This document shows, one piece after another, positions 1-12,149 of a stretch of DNA of 64,000 nucleotides. The first letter of the stretch is position 1; every line of letters begins with the position of its first letter. Source of the DNA: Trametopsis cervina. Taxonomy: Eukaryota; Basidiomycota; Agaricomycetes; Polyporales; Irpicaceae. A model generated the notes under the pieces. The model had not been told where the DNA came from. It was given only the letters and a program-made list of their open reading frames with translations, and ran no database searches. The position numbers were made by a program, and so were the translations under genes. The stretch is taken from contig MU278369.1 of NCBI GenBank assembly GCA_022385755.1, positions 411,675 through 475,674 of the forward strand, read 5' to 3'.

Positions 1-1844
1 ACTGCATGGGCGTTCGGACGACCTCTTCAGCGTCGTCCTTCCTTGGGGACTCTGCCCCTTGCCGTGGACGACGTATCGCGTACTCTGCGGTTCTGCTCGC
101 AGAATAAGCACCTGCCATGCAAGACGCTTTCGCGATATGGCTACGTGGTGTCAGTCTCAAACAACTGAACCTCAAGCCCAGAGCTTCCTTCTGCCATAGC
201 GGTGGGGAGCGCGGATTGCAGGGATGGACCGGTGGGTATATTGAGTACTATGAATGTCGGCACACTTATGAGACACACTCGCTCGACCCTGCGTCAACCA
301 TCGGAGTCGTCTCGATGGCCGCAAATGTATCAAACATAAGCAGAGAGAAGGACAAACGGATTGTGCAACTCGTACTCAATAATACAATGAAGATGAGCGT
401 CGTCACCGCCACATGTTCCGACCGTAGCTATGTATCGCTCGTGAAGCCGTAGCTTGCGCAGTGTGAATAGCAATAGAATTACTTGTGAAGCCGTATGAAA
501 GAGACAGACACCCTCACGCACTCCACAGGCGTGTTATACACACCATAGAAAACAATGGGGCAGCGACTCGACACTACGGATGGGCGTTGTTTCCTTCCAT
601 TCAGGACCTCGACCTAACGTGCGATAGTCATGTCTGCCGCATTCCAGAACACATTCTCACGAGAAGAGCGTGCAGCGCGGAAATGAACTGCATGCGGCCC
701 TTCTCAACTTCCATCGATCAGCCCTGATATCGCTGTCAAATATGCTGGTCAGTAAGGTTTGGAATCCTCGTAACTGGCCTGAACACATACTGGCGGGCCC
801 ACGCCGAGCGAAGGAATGCGTGTGTACGACAAGACTGGTGCCGCATAACGCAAAGTAAAGTGGATGATATCTCCCTAACTTCATTCCTTTGTCAGCAATC
901 CCTGCGGTTTGAATGGGAATTGCACGCCTTGGAAGCGGGCAGTACAGATGTGCCGGCATCAAACATGCCTGCCAAGGGTCCTAGAACGTGGTGATCCCTT
1001 ATGACAGTGCCCTTGGAAGTTAAAAGATGTAGATGGATGGATGCCGTACGCCTGCGCTTGGGTGCCGGAGAGAGTATGGCACACAGTGCTACCTCAAGCG
1101 TTGCTGGACGGGTAATCAGAGTGTGCGATTGCGCTTGCCCTGTAAGTAGGCGATAGAAAACTGATTCTACGTGCCTTATGTTGCACACGGGTAACGGGTT
1201 GGCACAGCAAACAGATCTGAGGACCTTGAAGCTTCGCTTATCCTAGTGCGAACGACAAGCGGTGTTGATACCGAGTTGACCGACAACAAAATGTCTGGAC
1301 GCACCATCGTCATTGTGACGTTTTTCTCAATGAGCACGTCTGTGCTAGGATAATCAGGGGCCTGGTAGTTTCTGCATAGACCCTTCTTGTGCGCGTGAAC
1401 TTCCGCCGATAGAAACCACCGTTCTTGAAGAGGGATGCAAGAGGGCGCATAACGGGTGGGAACTTGGCTGAGATCATGGTGGCGTGAGTATGTTGCTGCA
1501 TCTGGCATATGGCGCCTGACCCTCACGTGCATCATCATCAACCGTTCTGACGCCATCATCTCTGTGACCGATGCCTGCAGGCACTGTGTCTCAAACTCTC
1601 CCGAAGATTTCCACGAACAGCGTCTCTGGTCGCTCTGTTCCTTTGACAAGGTTCTGTCAGATATGACGCCCTCAAGAACTGCGGAACTGCCTAGGCCCGT
1701 GTTCAGCGTGCCCATGGTCTTGCCGCGTCTTTGCAGCGTGGTGGGAAAGTGGGAAATGGGTGGTGGTGTTCACGACTCTAATCCGTAACCACGTACCCAT
1801 CACATTTGTCGTATTCCTGAAGACGCTTTCCTCCGCCTCTGACT
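1..1844. other. Intergenic, no gene recognised
   Basis: Only short overlapping open frames lie here, on both strands, without a recognisable domain or a consistent splice model. The longest is a 179-codon frame on the minus strand around 1176-1715; it overlaps an opposing frame and matches nothing I know. The 3' part should hold the promoter of the receptor gene that starts at 1845. Confidence 0.6.
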
Positions 1845-4800
1845 ATGGCATCGACATCTGGCGGTAGTACACCGCGCAACATCACGATCTCAGGTAAAGT
1901 CTCGTCCGTGGTTGGCTCAATCTCTGTTGTGCTAATGGTGTTCGATAGATATGCAGTGCAGGGATCTCCCTGGCTGCGCAGGCCGCTACTATGTCTCTAT
2001 CTTGGCTGGGGGAAGTGTCAATCGGACAGCAAATGCAACTCGTACGAAAAGTCCAAAGTGGACGGAGAGTTTTACATAGTGAGTCCTGCTGGTATATCTG
2101 GAAACAATATACTGAACTCCTCACTACAGCTCCGTGCCAAGCTCCTCCTCGATCACTTTAAGAGTTTGGAGACGCCGTAGGATATTCCACGATAAAGTCG
2201 TCGGTTTCACTCACATCGTTGTCGACTCGATAGTGGACGGCGGTATCGAACAAGGTGCAAGATTTCATGACGATGTTCCTTAATTTAGAGTGTTGAATCG
2301 TATATCGCAGACTTCCCACTCCAGTTCACACGGGCAGGAAACTTGCAGGCCAATATACGATGCAAGATCACCGCACAAGCGAGAGATAAAGCATTAAATG
2401 AGGTTTTAAATCGTGCGGACAATAATGCCAAGGATATGAGTGCGGCTCCAGCTCTGGTGCAGAAAGTCTTGAGTGGAGCTGAAGGCGCGAGTGGAACTGT
2501 GAACACGATCCAAGACAGTGTCGCTGCATGGGAGCCTCTGCTCGAGAGTGTCAAAGCGTTCGCCGGCTTGGTCAAGGAGATCTCCAAGGTATGTTCATTT
2601 ACACTCTGCGTCCAATTAAATTCAAAACACTCTTGTTAAGATTCACCCGTACGCTCACGCCGCGGTGACGGTGCTTTCGGTGATACCACAGGTATGTGCG
2701 TCATAAACGTACGAAACAATTGACGCGAATGATAGGGCAGGCAATCAACGAGCAGATCAAGACTGATCACCAACTCAGTGACCTCATCGCTGCAATGCAA
2801 CGAGCATATGAATTTGTCGGCAAGGCAGGGCCTTTAGAACGCATTCAGGCGCACGTCGACTTCTTCGAGAAAATGGCACGCGCTACCTTCGAGTGCGGCA
2901 ATTTCATCGGGGAATATGTCAGTACAGATAGTTTTGGTGAGTTCATCTCTGAAGATGCGCGCAAAAAACCTACTCACTCAGTTTCACTTCAGTTGCACGC
3001 GCCATGAAGGGCATCGTCTCGTCCAAAGCTAAGACGCACCTCGAGAACCACATGCAGGCGTTGCGCTCACTCATAGATCAATTCAAGGAGGACGGGGCCA
3101 TCAACACAGAGATCTCGGTTGTGCGTACCTTGGCGCTCTCGGAATCGCTCGCGGAAGCAGTGGACGAATTAAGTGAGTGAAACAGCTCTTTCTGCAATAC
3201 AAGCCTCTCAGACGTGTTCAGCCGCGAAGAGTTACTTGGACGACATGCGTTATGCCGATGGCGCGGGATGTGTGCCCGAAAAACGGTGTCTTGAAGGCAC
3301 CCGGGTGCACCTTCTTGATTCCATCAGCGAACACTTGCAGGGGGGAATAGGTCAAAGATCTGAACGCATATTCCTCCTTACCGGCGTCGCTGGGTCTGGA
3401 AAGTCCGCCGTTGCTCACGAGATTGCCCATCGCTTCAAATCCCTCCGTAGACTGGGGGCGTCATTCTGCTTCAGTGCATCCCATCAGACGGAGCGATCTA
3501 TGGATCGTTTCCTAAGCACACTCTCGCGGGGTTTTGCAGAGCTTGACCGTGGATGGAAGAATGCCCTGGTTGATATCATCAAGTCTGATAAGGAATTACG
3601 GACCACGCGCTCTCCGCGACAACAGCTTGAGGAGTTCATTCTGAAGCCGGCGCGGAGACTCCAGTTCTTTGGACCAATTGTCGTCGTGGTCGACGCTCTG
3701 GATGAAGCCGCGCGTGAAGAACAGGCATCGTTGCTTGACTCTCTTAGTCGACTGGCTACGGACCCTGCATTACCCAACAACATTCGGTTTCTTATCACTT
3801 CTCGCCCGGAACCCACCATCCTCAATGCGCTGTACGGGAAGGCCCGAATTCAGCACCTAGACATTCTTTCTGTCGACGCGAAAGCCGACATACAACGTTT
3901 TATTGCACACAAGCTATCAACTGTGGTTTTGAAGAGCGGCACAGAGAGAATACGGAGCGAATGGGTGCCTTACTTGGCTGAGACAGCCGACAACTCGTTC
4001 CAATGGGCGTACACCTCCTGCGAATTCATCAAGGGTGACGCCCTTGGCTCCTCCCCTGAGAAGCGGTTCGCGATGCTAAAGCGGCTTGAGTATCGTGGAT
4101 TGGACCCGTTGTACGAGGAGATCATGCGCAATACCATAACAGTCAGCAATAAGCCGCAGACAGAGGCATACGAGAAGGAGCTGCAGGAAACGGTTCGCCG
4201 TGTCCTTGGGCTGATGATCACCGTGTACGAACCCCTTCCGTGGAACACCTGGATGGACCTGTTTGGTGAAGACAGCGAAGACGTGCAAATCATGGAGAGC
4301 GTAATGCCCCACCTTGCACCCCTATTCCGCGGTGTATCTGCAGCTGATAAGGACGAAAACTACCCGATACAGCCTTCCCACACATCGCTGCGAGATTACC
4401 TGACTTGTGATACCCCCGTACACGTATTCAGAGCAGATACTACCACTGCTCACGTCAAGCTCTTCGACGCATGTTTCCGTACCATGGACGTACAGCTTCG
4501 ATTCAACATCTGTGGCCTTGAAACGTCGTATCGTGCGAACATGGACGTGCCGGGCCTCCCTAAACGAATACAACAGAACATATCTCCTGCGTTGCTCTAC
4601 GCCTGCCGGTTCTGGAACTCCCATCTAATGGCCGCTCCGCATGAGCAATCTTCGCTTAACACGCTGCTGCAGTTTCTTGAGAAGAAGCTGCTCTTCTGGA
4701 TTGAAGTGATGGCCCTCGTTAGGATGCTCGGTCCTGTGTCTATGGAGATCAAGGAAATTCGCAAATGGATACAGGTGAGTGCGTGATTGCTTACTTGTGC

Positions 4801-7331
4801 AGGACAGGGATCTTACAGCACGATATCTGGTGAGACCTCAAAATCGGACGCAGAAGAGCGGCTGCGCCAGCTGGACAAGATACTGGACGAAGTGGATCAA
4901 TTCCTCTCAATGTCAATCCCTGCCATATCTCTTTCCACGCCTCACCTCTACCTGTCTGCCCTCGCATATGTCCCAGCGACCTCGTTCATCAATCGCTACT
5001 ATTCCGACATCTACACAGGCGGTGTTTGCGTGCTCAATAAAGATGAGTTACGCTGGCCCGAGTGCGTCATGCGCATCGCTACAAGTAGCTGCATCAACGA
5101 CGTTGTTATTTCGCCAGATGGCCGTATTATCGCGACAGCCCACGATGAATGCATAATCGGACTCTGGAATGCGGTGACCGGAGAGCGTGTGGGGGAGCCC
5201 CTCGTTGGTCACACGAACCTGGTTTGGTCTGTTGCATTCTGTCAAGACGGCACAACCATCGCCTCGGGCTCTGCTGACAACACTGTCCGCCTCTGGAACG
5301 TAGCAACCGGGGAGCAGATAGGGGACCCTCTGTGCGGCCATTCACACTGGGTTCAATCTGTAGCTTTTTCACCTGACGGACAGACACTGGTTTCGGGGTC
5401 GCGTGACAAGACAGTCCGGCTGTGGCATGTATCAAGCACAGAGCCAGCCGGTGAAGCCCTCGTCGGCCATACAGGTGGTGTCAATTCAGTTGCCTTCTCG
5501 CCGTGTGGAAGGATATTCGCCTCGGGGTCGAACGACGAGACAGTTTGTGTTTGGAGTGCAGAGACCAGAGAGCTGCTGTACGCACTTGAGGGCCACACAG
5601 GCTATGTCAACTCAGTCGCGTTTTCTCCAGACAGCCGGACACTCGCATCTGGCGCAGACAATAATACGATCCGGCTATGGGATGCAGCAACTGGGGAGCT
5701 GAAAGGAGACCTCCTCGCCGGTCACACCTCTCCAGTCATGTCTGTTGCGTTCTCACCTGACGGGCGCACTCTTGCATCGGGCTCGATGGACATGACTATA
5801 CGACTGTGGCAGGTGGACACCGGGCAGCCAGTTGGCGATCCACTCAGGGGTCACACCAATTGGATACGGTCAATTGCCTTTTTGTCAGACAGCCTGACCC
5901 TCATCTCCGGTGCAGACGACGGGACCATTCGGATGTGGAAGATAGACCCCGCACAGGCAGGACGTGCACGTTCAGCTGGACACAGTGAAAGTATCGGCGC
6001 GGTGGCACTCTCGCAGGACAACAAGACTGCTGTGTCTGCGTCGAGCGATAGGACAATTTGCCTGTGGGACATTCGCACTGGGCAGCCCGTGGGAGAGCCA
6101 CTCCGAGGGCATACACGTGAAGTGAACTCGGTGGTGTTCTCCCCCGACGGAAGGACCATCGCATCAGGCTCAGCTGATCACAATATCCGTCTGTGGAATG
6201 CGCAGACGGGACAGCTTCTACGTGAACCCCTTACTGGTCACTCATACGATGTCAACTCGGTGGCCTTCTCGCACGATAGCAAGATCATCGCATCGGGTTC
6301 ACATGACAAGACAATCAGGCTGTGGAGTGCAGTGACAGGCGAGCAGCTGGGAGAGCCGCTCACCGGCCACACTGAGTGGGTAAGATCTGTTGCTTTCTCG
6401 CCGGAGGACAGCCAACTTCTTGCCTCGGGATCAGATGACAAAACGGTCATGCTGTGGGACGTGGCGACGAGGCATCCCATCGGCGAGCCTCTCCGCGGCC
6501 ATACAGACTATGTTCGCGCGATTACCTTCTCGCCTGATGGGACGAGCATCGCATCAGGATCGGACGACGCCACAATTCGGCTGTGGCGTGTGGACACACA
6601 GGAACTCATTGGCGCGCCTCTCGAAGGTCACACTGGCTATGTCTTCTCTGTCGCCTTCTCACCGGATGGCAAGACGCTTGTATCTGGCTCAAGCGACCAC
6701 ACGATCCGCCTCTGGAATGTCGCGACCCACGCAGCTATTGGCGGCCCTTTGAGGGGACACACTGACTGGGTCAACTCTGTCGCCTTCTCTCCTAACGGCT
6801 TAAACATCCTCTCGGGCTCGCGTGACCATGCCGTTCGGCTGTGGAGTGTGCCCTTTGTCCACTCCCCTCTCCCCACGTACCCCTCATCTCATGAAGCCTC
6901 CCTCACGCTCTCTTCCCCGCTGGAAAGCGCCGATGCATCCTCTCATGAGCACAGTCATGCTATTACAGCCTCGATTAGTGCGCCCGTCACGGCTCCCGCA
7001 GGTGATAGCGGTACGTCCTTGTGGCCCACTATTCAGGCCATCCTCTACTCACTCTTCATGCCGCTCATCTTCAACTATATTCTGCTTTTCAGAGCCCCCA
7101 CCTCGTACCCAGCCCGTTCTCAATACCGATTCGTCAGAGCTAGACGATAGTAGTGGCTATATGCTGGGCCCCGACAGCGAACTCCTCTTCTGGGTTCCGC
7201 CAGATTATCGAGTCGGACTTTACAGAACTAGTACTCGATGGGTTGTTGCTGCGCGCCCGCTTCGTCTTGATCTCTCACGTTTCGTCCATGGAGAGCACTG
7301 GACCCAATGCCGAAATTCAAACGCGCTGTGA
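1845..7331 (+). CDS. C2-NACHT-WD40 NOD-like receptor (STAND NTPase)
   Basis: Predicted intracellular signal-sensing ATPase/GTPase of the fungal NOD-like receptor type, a class linked to non-self recognition and programmed cell death. My model has ten exons: 1845-1893, 1949-2078, 2130-2254, 2311-2588, 2641-2691, 2741-2936, 2993-3172, 3222-4774, 4859-7010, 7093-7331 (1650 aa). Residues ~15-105 form a C2-like beta domain, followed by a helical linker with the IHPYAH motif typical of basidiomycete NACHT-WD proteins. The NACHT core has Walker A GVAGSGKS (~residue 390) and Walker B VVVVDALDE (~491). Residues ~930-1520 hold 14 WD40 repeats of 42-43 residues, enough for two seven-bladed propellers. 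The C-terminus carries GPDSELLFWVPP and LDLSRFVHG, known from this family. The junction at 4774/4859 is the weakest: a short in-frame extra segment may be spliced in. The gene looks intact. The ligand is unknown. Confidence 0.9.
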
Positions 7332-8280
7332 TAGACTACGCTTCCATTGATGTGCACCGTATTCACTCGTACTCAAATTCTCTATCTATTTTATCTGTTA
7401 TCAGGACTATATCAATCCACGCGCCGTATTATCTCTGCCGCTGCTACACTTCAGTCTGTACCACGATACCCACGAATTGATCTCCGCGGAAACATGGCAG
7501 GGACTGCTGTATTGATGATTTGTTGCAGATCGTGGAGGTGAGCGGCCCAAATGGATTGTCCCTGCTTCTTTGCGTGTGTGCTGAACTAACGAGGTCTCTT
7601 ATCAGACACGCACACTCGATGCAGGTTGCGCTGTGTCGTCGTTGCTCATTGCGACACTTGGTGCAAATTCCGTCATCTGGCGTTGGTAGATTCCGCACTT
7701 GTTTCTCACAGCCTACTCACGACTGCACATAATACTCCCAGTGATCGATGCGACATAACAGTAGCCATGGTTCATGTTAAACATCAAGTTATGTTATATT
7801 AGCCGGCGCGATGACCAGTTTTATACTCCCTAACAGTATTGGGCAGGAGGCACCCCCAGTACCGAGCGTATTCGTTCTTCTTTTCTTCCGGTCATGCGCG
7901 TGCACAGGTAGAATGCCAGAAGCCTCAGACCGTGCAAAAAAAGGGGGCTGCTGAAGGGCTGTTGTCCATGCTCGTGAGATGGGCGAGGTACTCACGGTTG
8001 ACAGATAAAGTTCAAGACACGCGAAACGGGGACAGACAGAAAATCTTGAAGCACAAAAGTTGAAGCTTGTCACTCTGCGTCAGAGGACTAGCTGCAGCCA
8101 TTATAACATGTGCATTAAGCAGCCTAAACGGGCTGTTGGTCAATATTAAAGATAGATATACACAGGGAACTGCGTTTGGCCGAGTACGCCTCTCTCTTAG
8201 AACCAGCATCCACTTCCATAAATTGAGGGTATCTTCCGTGTTGAGTCCATGACACTCGAACCGACTATGATGTGAGGTCG
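7332..8280. other. Intergenic between convergent genes
   Basis: This stretch separates the 3' ends of the receptor gene (+) and the Lys-rich protein gene (-). I see only short shadow frames and AT-rich patches such as the one near 7790, consistent with two 3' untranslated regions. No RNA gene or repeat was recognised. Confidence 0.5.
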
Positions 8281-9562
8281 TTAGTCCCAAACAAGATGGC
8301 CCTTCTCGTCCATCGAGGCTGCCATTCCACTCCCTTGTTTCTTCTTCGATGCGGACTGCTCCGCTATGCGCAGTCTCTCCAGCTGCTGTTTGTGTTTTGC
8401 GAGCGTCGCGAGCCGTTCCCCTTCCGCTTCCGCCTTGGAAGCTTTCGCGCTCTCGCGCTTGAGAAGATTCTGCCGCTGTTTCTTTGTCAAAGATTCTGGC
8501 GCCGCCTGCGAGGGCTGTACCGTGGGTTTTGCCGTTCCTGTGTAGGACAGTGAGCAGACGGTCTTCACGTGGAAACGCGCGGGACATACGTGTGCGGGTG
8601 CGGCTGCCCTTGACGACCCATCCACCCTCATCCTCACCGTCAGCATCATCCGCAGTGGCCCTGGATTCTTCCACATCCTCATAGTCTCCCCATGAGAACC
8701 CGGTTGCCGGCTGTTCATCGGGCCTCGGCTGTACGCGCATGACACGCGCGATGGTGGGTACATCTGGTGTCTCTACCATGCTGGTTCACATAGGTGTTAT
8801 AATGACAATGCGTGTATAGGACACAAACACTCACTCTTCCACACCTGTCCGCCGAGGCTTCGGCAGCAGCTTTTCGGCAAGTGTACGCCGGTTCGTCTCA
8901 GTGTTTAGAGATTGCTGTTCAGTGGGCTCTGCCACTGGAGAAGAGGTGCCAGTAGCAGAGGCGATACCCGCGTCACTGAGAGTCGGTTGCGCGCTGTTAC
9001 GCTTGCGTGCCTCAACACGAGTCCAAGCCCCGTCTGCTTCAATGACCGACGAGCCCTTGCGTTTCGTAGGGCGCGAGACCTGCGTCGATGACTCAGGCGC
9101 AGTGGCCGACGATTCGGATTGAGCATCCTCCGATATTGCACGGTTTCCGCCTCCTAGGACAGCCGTACTTCCTGTCTTTTTGGCCTTCTTCTTCTTGGGC
9201 TTAGGCCTAGATACTGGCTCTGCCTCAAGGCTAGCAGCGTCGAAGCTCCCTGGCACGACCGCAGGAAAGGCGACGACAGTTGGCTTAGGCTCATTTGTTA
9301 GCTGCGACGCGGTGTTGTCCCCCTGGGCTGCTTTCTTCTTCTTTCCTTTTTTCTTGTCAGCAGAAGATGTAGCAATGGCAGGGTTCCACTCTGGTTTGTT
9401 CCAGTCCGGAGGAGGAGGTTGTTTCTGAATGAAACCATAACTGATCCCTCCCGCAATGAGAGCGATAGATACAATCGTAGGAAGGGACATGACGGAGCCC
9501 ATCGCGGCGAAGTACGTGTAAAGAAAGGTAATACGTCGAACGAGGGGCGCCGAGCTACTCAT
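8281..9562 (-). CDS. Uncharacterised N-anchored Lys-rich protein
   Basis: I do not recognise the family. The three-exon model (9562-8835, 8780-8590, 8537-8281) encodes 391 aa from a clean ATG at 9562 to TAA at 8281-8283, and all junctions keep frame. The N-terminus has a hydrophobic stretch (~residues 20-44, LPTIVSIALIAGG) that could be a membrane anchor, followed by PPPPDW and Lys clusters (KKKGKKKK, PKPKKKKAKK). The middle is Ser/Thr/Pro-rich. The C-terminal third has an acidic patch, then GGWVVKG, a basic helix beginning TKKQRQNLLKRE and a terminal HLVWD. Composition and layout suggest a membrane-anchored protein with a long charged cytosolic tail, perhaps at the ER or nuclear envelope; this is inference only. 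It converges on the receptor gene and lies head-away from COQ6. Confidence 0.75.
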
Positions 9563-9999
9563 GCATCACGTGCCATATTCACGCGTATGGCATGACCGTC
9601 GCACGCATCTCCCTACTACCCTTTAACATCTTTAACAGCGGAAGCCGAAACTTCTAGGTGTGAGTTAAGCAAGCAAGATCTAGGAGGGTCTTGGCAAGTA
9701 ACTGAGGTGTTTGTAGCCAAAAACTTCCCTCCCGCAGGCCGTTGTCTACCACCACCGTTGTGTGTCACTATACCAGATCTTTACAGTAGACCTCTCTTTT
9801 CTGTCTTGTAGACCCTTATCCTGATCAACTCGATTACATGCATAGCGAAGATGATCTTGATCCACCGCTCAAACGCCCGAAGGACGCCAGGATACACGCT
9901 TCTATGGACTGGAACATGCGCAGCTGAAATAGGTTCGTGTCCGCTATACAGTACCGCGTACGAGTACAGACCACAGGTTTCGACGACCGACAGCCAGGA
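9563..9999. other. Short intergenic region between two minus-strand genes
   Basis: About 437 bases between the start of the Lys-rich protein gene and the stop of COQ6. It must contain the promoter of the former and the 3' end of the latter. No specific element was recognised. Confidence 0.5.
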
Positions 10000-11937
10000 T
10001 CATGGTCCGCCGCGAGTTAGGCCTTGCAGTAATTGTCGTACCGTAGATCCAGCCATACCGGAGACACTGTTCCCCAGCATTCTTGCGTTGTCCATATTCC
10101 TCGCAAGACCCTCAACAGCTTTTGCGGTGAGCTCCCATCCGACTTGACCAGTCCCATAGTGTTCCTTCACCGTCCCGGCAGCCATCATCAATGCGCCTTT
10201 GATAGTATCCAGTTCGTTCAGCACCTCTAAGCCGGCGGACCGCGCCCAAACAATTGGCTCCGATGTCGACGAGTACAATTTATGCAGCTTGTCACACGCT
10301 GAAAGTGTTTTGTGATTCTCGAAGTATCGATTGCGGGCGTAAGGCTGTAAAGCGGTGTGAGCGCCTAAAACGCTCCATTAGTTGCTGAAGCCGCGATATA
10401 CATGACTTTACTTACCTACGTCTCCACCGAGTCTGACAGCGTTTGTGATACATTCTGCGAGACATTCCACGTCTGCTAGTCCAAGATTCAAACCCTGCCC
10501 AGCCAAAGGGTGTATCGTGTGTGCAGCGTCTCCAACGAGCACAGTTCGGGCGCCGTTTCCTTCGCCAATGTATGTGTCCGCGTGAGAGAAGCGCAGAGGA
10601 AACGAGGCAACAGTTCCATGTTGGACAGCAGACACAAGCGGCGGAAGCAGGTGTGCTCCATCGGGCGGTATACCAGTGGGGCCGCCAGCATCTCCAGAGA
10701 ATAATGCGGACTTGGCATCGATCCTGTGAGACCGTTCGCGGAACCGCAACTCTTCAAGGAATTTTGTGGGCGTTAACGGTGAACCGTTGGCCTGCGCCGC
10801 AAGTATCTCATCATGGAGATAGCGTATAGAGACTTCAGGAAGACGGAAAGCTGCATTTATCATGCCGACAAAGACGTTCGGATCGAGGGTCTTCAATACA
10901 GCCGCCAGCTCCGGTGTGGTTGACCACACGAGGGAAGAAGCTGTTTCCGAGAGGGGAAGAAAGGCTATCGGACCTGTGGGAAGAAAACGCTGGTACGCTA
11001 CGGTGTTTGGTCCGTGGAGCAGGTTGCGAGGAGCATGGAAAAGGGTTGCGACAATACCATGAGTGTCATAAGCCCACCCGTAGGAATTTATGTTCGCATA
11101 TGCTCGGACAGGTGAGTTGAAGCCGTCTGCGCCGACCTGTCTGACTGTGAGTGTTTAAAGGCCATGTATAAGACGAATACATTACCAGCAGCCTGGCACG
11201 TAGTACGCGCCCATCGGAAAGGTGTATCAGCGGCCAACCGCCCCCTTGTCGTTCTTCCTTGACGATGGACTGTACTTTGACGTTGCTGGCAAGTTCTAAC
11301 TCAGGATATTGTGCGAGATGCCGCAATAAACCACGTTGGAGGTTCAAATTCTCCGTAAGTCTTGCAATCTGAGAAGATGACTGGAGGGGAACGTCCTCCA
11401 CGGAGAACCTGATCCTAGCGTCAGATATCCCGTCCCAGACCTGCAACGCTACTCATGTTTTCTCGACATTCTTCTAGGCATGCAGAATAATGTACGTACT
11501 TGCATTTCATCTATTTGGCGAGTCCTAGTATCCTCGACATGCTGCCATGCACCAATTTCTGAACAGCAGCTTAGCGGAGGCGACAGTGATGATCTCCGTA
11601 CGTACTTTGAAGAAATGTCTGCGAGCTATTTGTTATCGAGCTTACCCGGTTCGAGTACGTGCCAGGCGCAGGGTTCCAGTCGTTTATCTGGGCCAAATCG
11701 CTGGCCTCAATCAGTGTGACCTTCAGGGCATCCCGTGCAAGTTTGGTGGAGGCTATTCGAATAAGATGACGCTGCCTGAATGTAGCAGTAGAGCTCACCT
11801 AATGCACCTGCCAGTGCTAGTCCTGCTGGCCCACCACCGACTATGACTACATCTCGCTCGAGCGCAGTTGTAGATGCTCTCCGTAGGTACGCTTGTCTGC
11901 TGAATGACTGTGTCCGGGAACCAACACTTCGTAACAT
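10000..11937 (-). CDS. COQ6: Ubiquinone biosynthesis FAD monooxygenase COQ6
   Basis: Flavin-dependent hydroxylase acting on the C5 position of the benzoquinone ring during coenzyme Q synthesis, in the mitochondrial matrix as part of the CoQ synthome. The six-exon model (11937-11799, 11752-11606, 11558-11500, 11440-11186, 11136-10420, 10344-10000) gives 553 aa. I chose the ATG at 11937 because it opens an Arg/Ser-rich, acid-free leader (MLRSVGSRTQSFSRQ) that looks like a mitochondrial presequence; an in-frame ATG at 12024 is the alternative. The FAD-binding GxGxxG (VVIVGGGPAGLALAGA) follows, then the VGADGFNSPVRAYA segment and the second FAD motif GDAAHTIHPLAGQGLNLGL. The product is longer than the ~470-480 residues of human and yeast COQ6, partly from a loop of ~60 residues before the second FAD motif. 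It is divergent from SEC6 with ~210 bases between the starts. Confidence 0.92.
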
Positions 11938-12149
11938 GTGTGGGAGTCGATAAATAATGGGCTGTTCCCCCAATCCGTACTGGAAGGCACTGGGCGTTCT
12001 GGTGGTATCACGTGGTAACGTCATTGTTCCGTGCACCGCGACGATACTCACGCTTGAATAGTACCTTCATCTGACATTTGTCTACACAGCCAGGAATGAA
12101 ATGAACGTACACCTTCTTCTATAAGTCACATACCTTGACGAGTTGCGCC
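11938..12149. promoter_or_regulatory. Compact divergent promoter COQ6/SEC6
   Basis: Only 212 bases separate the chosen COQ6 ATG from the SEC6 ATG, or ~125 if the COQ6 ATG at 12024 is used, so both genes must be driven from one shared interval. No TATA box was identified. The promoter role is inferred from the layout alone. Confidence 0.5.

Noticed and set aside
1176..1715. 179-codon minus-strand frame
   Set aside because: It overlaps a 110-codon frame on the other strand, has no motif or splice partner, and resembles nothing known.
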